Shown one piece after another: positions 6,083 through 13,450 of a DNA stretch of 43,262 nt. Positions within the stretch are counted from its first letter, which is position 1, and every line of letters starts with the position of its first letter. Under the pieces are notes generated by a model. It was not told the DNA's origin. It worked only from the letters and a program-made list of their open reading frames with translations, and searched no databases. Both the position numbers and the translations under genes were made by a program. The DNA comes from an uncultured Oscillospiraceae bacterium (lineage in GTDB: Bacteria > Bacillota > Clostridia > Oscillospirales > Oscillospiraceae): positions 1 to 43,262 of the forward strand of contig CANQVO010000003.1 in NCBI GenBank assembly GCA_947627325.1, given 5' to 3'.

Positions 6083-7831
6083 TCAGTTGCTGGGGTCGTA
6101 GGGCTTGCCCGTCTCCAGGAAAATGCCCCGGTCGGCGGACCAGCCCACGTTGAAGCCCAGGGCCTTGCCCAGGTCCCGGAGCTGGTAATAGGTGTAGCCC
6201 CCGCCCTGGTCGTCCTGGAGGACGAAGGCGGCCAACTGGGCGGCCTGGCCGTTGACCTTGGTGGCCGCGTCGGAGCTCTGGTAGGCCCGGTCGCCGGAGT
6301 AGGGGGTGGTCAGCTCGGAGCCGTTGGGGACATAGGCGGTTTGGGTGGTGATGGTCACGCCGCCGTCCCAGCCCACCTGGAACTGGGCCGCCGAGCCGTT
6401 GAGCAGAATGGCCAGGTCCCGGAGCTTGATGTAGTTGGTCAGGTTGCCGCTCTCGTCCTTCAGCGCGTAGCACTGGAAGGAGATGTCCCGCCCGTCCACG
6501 TTCACCATCTGCGTGGAGGCGTAGGCGGTGGCGGGGAGATCGAGCTTCAAGATACCATAGACAGTATAAGCGCAGTCAGGGTCGTATACGCCGACGATGG
6601 CATACCCGTCGCAATAGGGCCCGGCAACGCTAAACTGGCAGGGGACCAGGGTGTGCCCCTGCTCATCTATATAGCCCCATTTGCCATTCTCGCCTCTTAT
6701 TACGCCAACGCCATCGTGGAAGCCATCGACCAAGTATCCCTCGGGTACGGTAAACAGCTCCCTCCCGGAGGTGTCGATGGCGAACAGCGTTTTATCGTTT
6801 CGAACGATCGCGACACCGTCTGAGAACTCTTTGTACACGCCGTCGAACTGAGGGGAGAGGAGAAGCTCTCCGTTGTGGTAAAAGCCGTACTTTTCCCCGT
6901 CGTAAAAGGATTTGTATTCCTCGTCATAAAACGGGAAGAGGCCGGGGGCAGTAGAGCCGGTGCCGCCGAGCCCCCATTCCCAGGAGGGGGAGATCGCGTT
7001 TCCGTGGTGATCCAGGTAACCGCTTGTGTGCAGATATCTGCTGCCCTTCGGGTTGTCGCGGGTAAATTTTATGATCCCCCCGGAAAAGTCAGGTCCTATG
7101 GAATCATACACAAACGGCACAACGATCTCGTTAGCTGTATTGATAACGCCGTACTTGTCTTCTCCGTCTACCTTTATCGTTGCCGGCGAGACGCCATGTA
7201 CGAAGTAAAGAGAATGCTCATATTGACAGGGAACGACCTCGTTCCCGCTTTTGTCGATCGCGCCCCATTTTTTGTTTAAGCCGAGAACGGTGGCGAAGCC
7301 ATTGTAGAAAGGGGTAAGGGCGAGATACTTTCCCTCCGTAGAGATGACAAGATCGCCCGACTGGTCGATATATCCGCGCCCCACATTGGCCAGTCCTTCG
7401 GAAAAGTAGCCAAACGCTTCCCCGGGTTGGGGATCGTAGTACTCATAGGGATCCTCGATCGCACCCTGATAGATCAGCGTACCATCGGATCCAAAATATT
7501 TTGCTGACAGCAGATTGTTCTGGAAGTCGTATGCTTCTTCGACCGCGCGCGACCCCAGCCTTGGGATGGCCTCGCTCTCCGGAAACAGGTTGCCCTGCGC
7601 GTCCACATAATATTGACCCCCGCTTTCTTTCTGCATCAAGCACAGGCCGCTTTCAAAGTCAAAATAGGGATGGTCGTAGTCCGCAAAGTTGTAGTTATAA
7701 TAATGCAGATCTTTTGGCAGCCAGTTGATTTGAAATGAGGGGGCGGCGTCGGCCGCCTGGGCCGCGGCGGGCAGAAGCGACAGGATCATGAGCAGAGCCA
7801 GGGCTAGGGATAAAAGTTTTCGCCGTTTCAT
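6083..7831 (-). CDS. Secreted WG-repeat protein with C-terminal stalk domains
   Basis: 582 residues. A clear signal peptide (MKRRKLL, Leu-rich core, AQA-AD). Residues about 80-430 carry degenerate WG/KWLG-type repeats with the pattern KWGAIDKSGNEVVP, KYGVINTANEIVVPF, KYGFYHNGELLL and KWGYIDEQGHTLVP. The C-terminal 130 residues hold two copper-amine-oxidase-N-like stalk motifs: VDGRDISFQCYAL with YIKLRDLAILL, and VNGQAAQLAAFVL with YYQLRDLGKALGF. WG repeats form beta-propeller-like surfaces for binding, and the actual ligand is unknown. The central part (6540-7500) is less GC-rich than the ends, suggesting a repeat core of separate origin or relaxed selection. A strong promoter lies at 7881-7908, and the next gene downstream shares the stalk domain. 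Confidence 0.82.
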   Translation of the reverse strand: MKRRKLLSLALALLMILSLLPAAAQAADAAPSFQINWLPKDLHYYNYNFADYDHPYFDFESGLCLMQKESGGQYYVDAQGNLFPESEAIPRLGSRAVEEAYDFQNNLLSAKYFGSDGTLIYQGAIEDPYEYYDPQPGEAFGYFSEGLANVGRGYIDQSGDLVISTEGKYLALTPFYNGFATVLGLNKKWGAIDKSGNEVVPCQYEHSLYFVHGVSPATIKVDGEDKYGVINTANEIVVPFVYDSIGPDFSGGIIKFTRDNPKGSRYLHTSGYLDHHGNAISPSWEWGLGGTGSTAPGLFPFYDEEYKSFYDGEKYGFYHNGELLLSPQFDGVYKEFSDGVAIVRNDKTLFAIDTSGRELFTVPEGYLVDGFHDGVGVIRGENGKWGYIDEQGHTLVPCQFSVAGPYCDGYAIVGVYDPDCAYTVYGILKLDLPATAYASTQMVNVDGRDISFQCYALKDESGNLTNYIKLRDLAILLNGSAAQFQVGWDGGVTITTQTAYVPNGSELTTPYSGDRAYQSSDAATKVNGQAAQLAAFVLQDDQGGGYTYYQLRDLGKALGFNVGWSADRGIFLETGKPYDPSN

Positions 7832-7880
7832 GTGGGATTCCTCCTTGGAAAGTAAATTTGGGGGACGGGCGTCTTTACTT

Positions 7881-7908
7881 ATTCTATCACATTAAATTAA
7901 ATTGTCAA
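7881..7908 (-). promoter_or_regulatory. Sigma-A promoter of the WG-repeat gene
   Basis: On the minus strand TTGACA (complement of 7903-7908), a 16-bp AT-only-rich spacer and TAGAAT (complement of 7881-7886). It sits in the 126-bp AT-rich divergent region shared with the XRE regulator gene. Confidence 0.75.
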
Positions 7909-7957
7909 TTTATTAAAGAAACAGATTAAGTCAGGTACAATAATTTTGGGTGATACT

Positions 7958-8281
7958 ATGGCGATCGACTACCGGGAGATGGGTCGGCGGCTCCAGGAGC
8001 GCCGCAGGAAGCGGAAGCTGACCCAGGAGGAAGTGGCGGAGCGGGCGGACATTACGGTGGTCTACCTCTCCAAAATCGAAAACGGGCGGGCCAAGCCGAC
8101 CCTGGAACTGCTGGACAGCCTCTGCGACGCGCTGGAGCTGGACCTGGCCCAGTTGATGTCCGGGGTGCAGGCCCAGGGGCAGGACTACGCCAACGAGCGG
8201 GTGGTCGCCCTCTTCCACCGCTGTTCCCCGCCCGTCAAGCAGGCCGCGCTGGACATTCTGGAGCGGCTGGGCAAGCTGTGA
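7958..8281 (+). CDS. XRE-family helix-turn-helix regulator
   Basis: 107 residues. Residues about 8-63 form a Cro/CI-type HTH domain: RRLQERRRKRKLTQEEVAE, then TVVYLSKIENGRAKPTLE, with the usual Q-E-x-A and S-x-I-E-x-G signature. The C-terminal 35 residues (ERVVALFHRCSPPVKQAALDILERLG) are a short helical extension that may dimerise. ATG 7958 is preferred to the in-frame TTG at 7946 because GGGTGA lies just upstream of it. It is divergent from the WG-repeat operon and could control it by binding the 7,832-7,957 interval, but no clear operator repeat is visible. A GC-rich hairpin without a U-tail (8303-8321) follows the stop. Confidence 0.9.
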   Translation: MAIDYREMGRRLQERRRKRKLTQEEVAERADITVVYLSKIENGRAKPTLELLDSLCDALELDLAQLMSGVQAQGQDYANERVVALFHRCSPPVKQAALDILERLGKL

Positions 8282-8335
8282 GCGCGCGGCCCCGCTCACC
8301 GGGCCGGAGCGCCGCTCCGGCGGAGGCGGAACTTG

Positions 8336-8364
8336 TTGCGCTGTGGGGGAAAAGGGTGTATGAT
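8336..8364 (+). promoter_or_regulatory. Promoter of the beta-CASP hydrolase gene
   Basis: TTGCGC (8336-8341), a 17-bp spacer and TATGAT (8359-8364), 47 bp ahead of the GTG start. Confidence 0.65.
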
Positions 8365-8411
8365 AGGGAAAAGACCGCCCGAGCGGGCGGGGAGAAGAGG
8401 GGGCGGGCGCT

Positions 8412-10031
8412 GTGAAGCTGACGTTTCTGGGGGCGACCCATGAGGTGACGGGGAGCCGCACGCTCATCGAGGTGGGGGGCCGGTACGGCCTGGTGGACTG
8501 CGGCATGGAGCAGGGCCGGAACGTCTTTGTCAACCAGGAGACCCCGGTCCCGGCGGGGCGGCTGGACTTTGTGCTGCTGACCCACGCCCACATCGACCAC
8601 TCCGGCAACCTGCCCCTGCTGTGCAAGGAGGGCTACCAGGGCCCCATCTACGCCACCGCCGCCACCTGCGATCTGTGCCAGATCATGCTCCGGGACTGCG
8701 CCCACATCCAGGAGTCGGACGCGGAGTGGAAAAGCCGCAAGTCCCGCCGGGCCGGGGGCCCGGAGGTGGAGCCGGTCTACACCATGGACGACGCGGAGGC
8801 CGCCATCCAGCGCCTGCGCCCCTGCGATTACGGGGAGACCATCCAGGTGGCGGAGAATGTGGCCGTCCGCTTTGTGGACGCGGGGCACCTGATGGGCTCG
8901 GCCAGCATCGAGGTCTGGCTCACCGAGGGGGAGGTGACGAAAAAGGTCGTCTTCAGCGGGGACATCGGCAACCTGGACCAGCCCATCATCAACGACCCCC
9001 AGTACATCCACCAGGCCGACTACGTGGTCACCGAGTCCACCTACGGCGACCGTCTGCACCAAAAGCCCCAGGGGGACAACGTCTCCTTTCTGGCCGACTG
9101 CATCCAGCGGACCCTGGACCGGGGCGGCAACCTGGTCATCCCCTCCTTCGCCGTGGGGCGGACCCAGGAGCTGTTGTACTTCATCCGGGAGGTGAAGCTG
9201 GCCCGGCTGGTCACCGGCCACGGGGAGTTCCCCGTCTACGTGGACAGCCCTCTGGCCAACGAGGCCACCGGCATCTTTCTCCAGTGCGACCGGGCCTACC
9301 TGGACCCGGAGGCCCAGGCCCTGCTGGACCAGGGGATCAACCCCCTGGTGTTCCCCGGCCTCCAGCTGGCCGTGTCCAGCGAGGAGTCAAAGCAGATCAA
9401 CCTGGACCGGGAGCCCAAGGTCATCATCTCCGCCAGCGGGATGTGCGAGGCGGGCCGGATCCGGCACCACCTGAAGCACAACCTCTGGCGGCCGGAGAGC
9501 ACCATCCTCTTTGTGGGTTACCAGGCGGAGGGCACCACCGGCCGGGCCATCCAGAACGGCAAGACCCCCATCTCCCTCTTCGGGGAGGAGGTGGCGGTGC
9601 GGGCGGAGATCCGCACCTTCACCGGCAAGAGCGGCCACGCCGACAAGGACGGCCTTCTGCGCTGGATCTCCGCCTTCGAGGAGAAGCCCGCCATGGTCTT
9701 TGTGAACCACGGGGAGGACGCGGTGTGCGAAAGCTACGCCCAGTGCCTGCGGGAGGAGCGGGGGCTGGCGGCCTACGCGCCGTACTCCGGGGCGGTGTAC
9801 GACCTGGCGGCGGGGCGGTTTTTGGAGACCCCGGAGGGGGTGCGGGTGGAGAAGAAGTCCGCCAAACAGGCCCGGAACGACAGCGTCTTTGGCCGCCTGC
9901 TGGCCGCCTGTCAGCGGCTGACCCAACTGGCCCAGTCCTGCCGGGAGATTCCCAACAAGGACATCGCCCGGCTCACCGGCCAGATCAACTCCCTGACCGA
10001 CAAGTGGGCCAGCTGGCTGAAGCGGAAATAA
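8412..10031 (+). CDS. MBL-fold beta-CASP hydrolase (RNA-specific exonuclease type)
   Basis: 539 residues. The metallo-beta-lactamase motif HAHIDHSGN (His58, His60, Asp62, His63) is followed by DAGHLMGSASIEV (motif 3 His) and FSGDIGN (motif 4 Asp). A beta-CASP region includes STYGDR and the nucleotide-handling block PSFAVGRTQELLY. The RMMBL C-terminal region starts near VRAEIRTFTGKSGHADKDGL, with the HAD/HADK histidine, and includes FVNHGED. This layout is that of the widespread CPSF73-like predicted exonucleases (YSH1/RNase J relatives), cytoplasmic and dependent on two zinc ions. RNA cleavage is inferred from the family. The start is GTG 8412, with a purine-rich AGAAGAGGGGG upstream. It has its own promoter and shares a bidirectional terminator with tetR. 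A helical tail after residue 475 (RLLAACQRLTQLAQSCREIP) is an extension of unknown role. Confidence 0.88.
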   Translation: MKLTFLGATHEVTGSRTLIEVGGRYGLVDCGMEQGRNVFVNQETPVPAGRLDFVLLTHAHIDHSGNLPLLCKEGYQGPIYATAATCDLCQIMLRDCAHIQESDAEWKSRKSRRAGGPEVEPVYTMDDAEAAIQRLRPCDYGETIQVAENVAVRFVDAGHLMGSASIEVWLTEGEVTKKVVFSGDIGNLDQPIINDPQYIHQADYVVTESTYGDRLHQKPQGDNVSFLADCIQRTLDRGGNLVIPSFAVGRTQELLYFIREVKLARLVTGHGEFPVYVDSPLANEATGIFLQCDRAYLDPEAQALLDQGINPLVFPGLQLAVSSEESKQINLDREPKVIISASGMCEAGRIRHHLKHNLWRPESTILFVGYQAEGTTGRAIQNGKTPISLFGEEVAVRAEIRTFTGKSGHADKDGLLRWISAFEEKPAMVFVNHGEDAVCESYAQCLREERGLAAYAPYSGAVYDLAAGRFLETPEGVRVEKKSAKQARNDSVFGRLLAACQRLTQLAQSCREIPNKDIARLTGQINSLTDKWASWLKRK

Positions 10032-10050
10032 TGCCCCCGGTATGGCAAAA

Positions 10051-10095
10051 AAGACCGGGCGGGAGACACATCGTCTCCCGCCCGGTTTCTCTTTT
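10051..10095 (+). terminator. Bidirectional terminator between convergent genes
   Basis: A 14-bp stem (10054-10067 with 10073-10086) is flanked by A6 on the left and TTTCTCTTTTTT on the right. It serves both the hydrolase (+) and tetR (-). Confidence 0.88.
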
Positions 10096-10114
10096 TTGAC
10101 TGTCCGACCGCCGG

Positions 10115-10777
10115 TCAGCGGCGGAAGAGGCGGCCCACGCCGGAGGGGGCGGCGCCCCGGTTCTCCCGGCGGGCGAAGATCCGGTGGAACTGGCGGATGT
10201 GCTGGCGGGCCTCCTCCAGGCCCTCGGCCCGGCGGGCCGGGTCCTGGTCCATCTGGCCCAGCAGGAGGACCAGGGGGGCCAGGTACTCCATGGCCATCAC
10301 GTGGGGGTCTCCCCGGCGGAGGACCTCCCGCTGGATCAGGCGGGCAAAGAGGTCCTGGTACAGCGCCATGGGCGTCTCCCACAGCCAGCGGCGGAGCCGG
10401 TCGGGGTGGGTGAACTGCTCCTGGACCATCAGGCGGCGCAGGGCGGCGCCCTGGGCGCTCTCCAACTCCCGCTGGAGCCAGTCCATGGCCTCCCACTCCA
10501 ACTGCTGGACGCTCACCGCCCCCTCGGAGAGGGCCTGGCGCTCCAGCTGGGTCTGGTTTTTGGCCGCCTGCTCCCACAGCCCGGCGTAGTGGTCCTCCAG
10601 CGGGGGAAAGAGGGCGGCGTAGAGCTCCTCCTTGCCCTTAAAATGCTTGTAGAGGGAGGGGGCCTTGATGCCCAGCGCCCCGGCGATGTCCCCCATGCTC
10701 ACCGCCTGATACCCCTTCTGGGAGAAGAGCTCCAGCGCCGCCTCCAGCGCCCGGTCCCGGGTGGTCGTGCCCGCCAT
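10115..10777 (-). CDS. TetR/AcrR-family transcriptional regulator
   Basis: 220 residues. The N-terminal HTH is canonical: ALELFSQKGYQAVSMGDIAGALGI, then KAPSLYKHFKGKEELYAAL (residues about 14-55). The rest is the helical ligand-binding and dimerisation domain, which is not assignable to a ligand. The ATG at 10777 is chosen over longer in-frame possibilities because AAAGGAGG is 8 bp upstream and the TetR fold begins here. The longer frame would start upstream of the mapped promoter. The promoter (TTGACA-17-TACAAT) lies at 10827-10855. A 16-bp palindrome at 10808-10823 covers the expected start site, the usual place for autorepression. No efflux pump is adjacent, so its target is unclear. Possible extra targets are the other copies of the same palindrome nearby. 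Confidence 0.92.
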   Translation of the reverse strand: MAGTTTRDRALEAALELFSQKGYQAVSMGDIAGALGIKAPSLYKHFKGKEELYAALFPPLEDHYAGLWEQAAKNQTQLERQALSEGAVSVQQLEWEAMDWLQRELESAQGAALRRLMVQEQFTHPDRLRRWLWETPMALYQDLFARLIQREVLRRGDPHVMAMEYLAPLVLLLGQMDQDPARRAEGLEEARQHIRQFHRIFARRENRGAAPSGVGRLFRR

Positions 10778-10807
10778 AAGATGGCCTCCTTTTCCTGTGA
10801 GCGAATG

Positions 10808-10823
10808 GCTATTAGCCGTTAGC
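10808..10823. repeat. GCTAA-N6-TTAGC palindrome copy 1 (tetR start-site operator candidate)
   Basis: GCTAT-TAGCCG-TTAGC. The only copy outside coding sequence. It sits just downstream of the tetR -10 box, overlapping the predicted start of transcription. An inner GGCTA-T-TAGCC overlaps it. Confidence 0.75.
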
Positions 10824-10826
10824 TTT

Positions 10827-10855
10827 ATTGTACGCCCCCCGGCCCCGCCTGTCAA
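10827..10855 (-). promoter_or_regulatory. tetR promoter
   Basis: On the minus strand TTGACA (complement of 10850-10855), a 17-bp spacer and TACAAT (complement of 10827-10832), followed at once by the palindrome at 10808-10823. Confidence 0.85.
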
Positions 10856-10900
10856 GGGGAAAGGGGGCGAACGCCCCCGGCAAATCTTGGCGGGCGGGCC

Positions 10901-10929
10901 TTGCAATACGGAAAATGATGTGATATAAT
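10901..10929 (+). promoter_or_regulatory. Promoter of the DUF1836-degV unit
   Basis: TTGCAA (10901-10906), a 17-bp spacer and TATAAT (10924-10929). The GTG start at 10972 is preceded by GGGAGGTGA. Confidence 0.85.
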
Positions 10930-10971
10930 CTTACATAGCTACGGAGCGGATCGTCAACGGGAGGTGAGGCC

Positions 10972-11505
10972 GTGAAGGAACTGGAAGAGTTGAAGACGCG
11001 CATGGCCACCCAGCGGCCGGAGAGCTGGGAACAGCTGCCCGACCTGGCCCTCTACATGGACCAGCTGATCTCCTATATGCCCCGGCAGCTCATCCGCTTT
11101 GAGGGCGGGGACGCCCTGACGGCGGCGATGGTGAACAACTATATCAAAGACGGGCTCCTGCCCCGGGCGGAGGGCAAGCGGTACGGCCGGGAGCACCTGG
11201 CCTGGCTCACCGCCATCTGCGCGCTGAAGAGCGTGATCTCCATGCGGGAGATGGGGGCGCTCTTCGGGGCGCTCAGCGGCGAGGGGGAGATCCGGGAGCG
11301 GTACGAGGTGCTGTTGGGGGAGCTGGACCGGGCTTTGAACAAGGTGGCCCAGACCCTGGACGCGGAGGTGGGGGAGGACGGTCTGCCCCTGCTGGCCCTG
11401 CGCCTGGCCCTGGACAGCTACGCCAACAAGCTGGCCTGCCAGCGGGTGCTGGCGATGATGGAGGAAAAGGCCCCCCAGCCGGGGGAGAGCAAAAAGAAGA
11501 AGTGA
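10972..11505 (+). CDS. DUF1836 domain protein (MerR-like DNA-binding fold)
   Basis: 177 residues. The central stretch LTAAMVNNYIKDGLLPRAEGK with RYGREHLAWL and LKSVISMREM matches DUF1836, a Firmicutes family whose N-terminal half resembles the MerR winged helix (NYIKDGLLP is the MerR-like recognition turn). It is therefore probably a DNA-binding regulator, an inference. Residues 1-40 are helical and the last nine are Lys/Gly/Glu-rich. The start GTG 10972 is backed by GGGAGGTGA. It is the first gene after a strong promoter and is 9 bp from degV, so the two are co-transcribed. Confidence 0.85.
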   Translation: MKELEELKTRMATQRPESWEQLPDLALYMDQLISYMPRQLIRFEGGDALTAAMVNNYIKDGLLPRAEGKRYGREHLAWLTAICALKSVISMREMGALFGALSGEGEIRERYEVLLGELDRALNKVAQTLDAEVGEDGLPLLALRLALDSYANKLACQRVLAMMEEKAPQPGESKKKK

Positions 11506-11514
11506 GGTGCCGGT

Positions 11515-12390
11515 ATGAGCAACTACGTCATTGTCACCGATTCCGCCGCCGATCTGGACCAGGCGATAGTGGACCAGCTGGGCATCCAGGTGGTGCCCCT
11601 GTCCCTGAGCTTTGGCGGCCAGGAGGTCTACCTGGACTACCCCGACCGGCGGGAGTTGGACCCCAAGGAGTTCTACGCCCGGCTCCGGGCCGGGGAGGTA
11701 GCCACCACCGCGGCGGTGAACCTGGCCGCCGTGAAGAGCGCGGTGGAGCCGCTGTTCCTCAACGGCGTTGACGTGCTGTTTCTGGCCTTTTCCTCCGGCC
11801 TGTCCTCCTCCTGCCAGACGGCGGGGCTGGCGGCGGAGGAGTTGATGCAGAAGTACCCGGGCCGGACCTGCCACGTGGTGGACACCCTGTGCGCCTCCCT
11901 GGGCCAGGGGCTGCTGGTCTACCTCACCGCCCAGCGGCAGAAGGCGGGGGCCACCCTGGAGGAGGCCCGGGCCTACGCCGAGGAGACCAAGCTCCACCTG
12001 TGCCACTGGTTCACCGTGGACGACCTCCAATTCCTCAAGCGGGGGGGCCGGATCTCCGCGGCCACCGCCATCGTGGGCACCATGCTCTCCATCAAGCCCG
12101 TCCTCCACGTGGACGACGACGGGCACCTCATCAATATGTCCAAGGCCCGGGGCCGGCAGGCGTCCATCAAGGCCCTGGTAGACAAGGCCGCGGAGCTGGC
12201 CATCGAGCCGGAGGGCCAGACCATGTTCATCTGCCAGGGGGACTGCCCGGAGGACGCGGAGTACCTGGCCAAGCTGGCCCGGGAGCGGCTGGGGGTGCGG
12301 AACATCTACATTGGCTACACCGGCCCCGTCATCGGCTCCCACTCCGGGCCCGGGACCCTGGCGCTGTTCTTCGTGGGGACCCACCGCTGA
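11515..12390 (+). CDS. DegV family fatty-acid-binding protein
   Basis: 291 residues, the usual DegV length. The N-terminal YVIVTDSAADL, then QVVPLSLSFGG, the TAAVNLAAVKSAVEPL segment, FSSGLSSSCQTA and the later FLKRGGRISAATAIVGTMLSIKPVL are the family's diagnostic blocks. DegV/FakB proteins bind a fatty acid between two alpha/beta domains and present it to the FakA kinase. The threonine/serine and arginine lining the head-group pocket (TSA-like TAA, RGGRIS) are present. No fakA is nearby. GAGGTG precedes the ATG. A strong terminator follows, so the operon with DUF1836 ends here. Confidence 0.93.
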   Translation: MSNYVIVTDSAADLDQAIVDQLGIQVVPLSLSFGGQEVYLDYPDRRELDPKEFYARLRAGEVATTAAVNLAAVKSAVEPLFLNGVDVLFLAFSSGLSSSCQTAGLAAEELMQKYPGRTCHVVDTLCASLGQGLLVYLTAQRQKAGATLEEARAYAEETKLHLCHWFTVDDLQFLKRGGRISAATAIVGTMLSIKPVLHVDDDGHLINMSKARGRQASIKALVDKAAELAIEPEGQTMFICQGDCPEDAEYLAKLARERLGVRNIYIGYTGPVIGSHSGPGTLALFFVGTHR

Positions 12391-12401
12391 GCAAACCTTG
12401 C

Positions 12402-12471
12402 GAAGGGGCTTCCCCGCCCTGGCTCTGAGGCCGCCGCCTCGGGGCGCGGGCGGGGAGACCCCTTCTTTTTT
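12402..12471 (+). terminator. Long terminator after degV
   Basis: GAAGGGGCTTCCCCGCCC (12402-12419) pairs with 12448-12465 apart from one mismatch. A GAGGC...GCCTC hairpin is nested in the loop and T6 follows at 12466-12471. Confidence 0.85.
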
Positions 12472-12487
12472 CCGGGAGGGAACGGAC

Positions 12488-13450
12488 ATGGGCAAATGGC
12501 TGGAATACTGTCTGGAGACCGGGGCGGACAAGCTGGACGCCCTGACCGCCGCGCTCACCGGCCGGGGCGTGCCCGGCCTGGTCATCGAGGACGAGGCGGA
12601 CTTCCGCCGCTTTCTGGAGGAGAACCGGCAGTACTGGGACTACGTGGACGAGGCCCTGGCGGAGCGGATGCGCGGCGCCGCCCGGGTGAAGTTCTACGTC
12701 CCCGCCGACCCCGCCGGGGAGGCGGAGGCCCAGGGCTATCTGGCGGGGCTAACGGATATTAGCCTCACCGTTACCCCCCTGGACGAGGAGGACTGGGCCA
12801 ACAGCTGGAAGCGGTACTACAAGCCCCTGGATATCGGCCAACGCCTGCGGGTGGTGCCCCAGTGGCTGGCGGGGGAGCCGGCGCCGGGGCGGGTGGAGCT
12901 GCTGTTGAACCCCGGCCTCACCTTCGGCACCGGCAGCCACCCCACCACCCAGCTGTGCCTGGAAGCGGTGGAGCGGTACGCCGGGGCGGGGGACCGGGTG
13001 CTGGACCTGGGGTGCGGCTCGGGGATCCTGTCCATCGCCGCCCTGCGGCTGGGGGCGGGGTCCGCCCTGGGGGTGGACATCGACCCCAAGGCCCCTGACG
13101 TGGCCTACGAAAACGCTGCCCTGAACGGCATCGGCCGGGGGAGCTATCAGGTGTTAGCCGGGGACGTGCTGGGGGACGACGCCCTCCGCCGACAGCTGGC
13201 GGGGGAGGGCTGGGACCTGATCTTAGCCAACATCGTGGCGGACGTGATCATCCCCCTGAGCGCCGTGGTGGGGCCCTGGCTGGCCCCCGGGGGGAAGTTC
13301 CTCTGCTCGGGGATCATCGACAGCCGGGCCGGGGAGGTCCGCGCCGCCCTGGAGGGCAACGGCTTCGCCGTCCTGGAGGAACGGGAGCGGAAGGGCTGGT
13401 ACGCCTACGCCTGCGCCTGGACCGGCGGGGAGGCGGGCGGCCATGGATGA
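12488..13450 (+). CDS. prmA: Ribosomal protein L11 methyltransferase
   Basis: 320 residues. It trimethylates L11 using SAM. The N-terminal domain is the L11-binding part (EYCLETGADKLDALTAAL, then IEDEADFRRFLEE). The linker has WANSWKRYYKPLDIG, and the catalytic domain has FGTGSHPTTQLCLEAVE, the SAM-binding VLDLGCGSGILSIAAL and LILANIVADVI, all PrmA hallmarks. The start ATG 12488 follows GGGAGGGAACGG and matches the family N-terminus. Longer in-frame extensions upstream cross the terminator. The stop overlaps the next gene (ATGGATGA), so translation is coupled. Two of the intragenic 16-bp palindromes lie in this gene. Confidence 0.93.
   Translation: MGKWLEYCLETGADKLDALTAALTGRGVPGLVIEDEADFRRFLEENRQYWDYVDEALAERMRGAARVKFYVPADPAGEAEAQGYLAGLTDISLTVTPLDEEDWANSWKRYYKPLDIGQRLRVVPQWLAGEPAPGRVELLLNPGLTFGTGSHPTTQLCLEAVERYAGAGDRVLDLGCGSGILSIAALRLGAGSALGVDIDPKAPDVAYENAALNGIGRGSYQVLAGDVLGDDALRRQLAGEGWDLILANIVADVIIPLSAVVGPWLAPGGKFLCSGIIDSRAGEVRAALEGNGFAVLEERERKGWYAYACAWTGGEAGGHG
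12748..12763. repeat. GCTAA-N6-TTAGC palindrome copy 2 (in prmA)
   Basis: GCTAA-CGGATA-TTAGC, perfect arms. Read as codons CTA ACG GAT ATT AGC (LTDIS), which uses the otherwise avoided CTA. Confidence 0.8.
13143..13158. repeat. GCTAA-N6-TTAGC palindrome copy 3 (in prmA)
   Basis: GCTAT-CAGGTG-TTAGC, one arm mismatch. Codon phase AGC TAT CAG GTG TTA GCC, different from copy 2 in the same gene. Confidence 0.75.

Noticed and set aside
8303-8321. GCCGGAGC-GCC-GCTCCGGC hairpin after the XRE gene as a terminator
   Set aside because: No U-run follows, so it was kept only as a note on the XRE entry.
13226-13240. Single TTAGC half-site in prmA and others at 22664, 23692, 31791 and 38421
   Set aside because: No partner arm at the 6-bp spacing; counted only as background for the palindrome finding.
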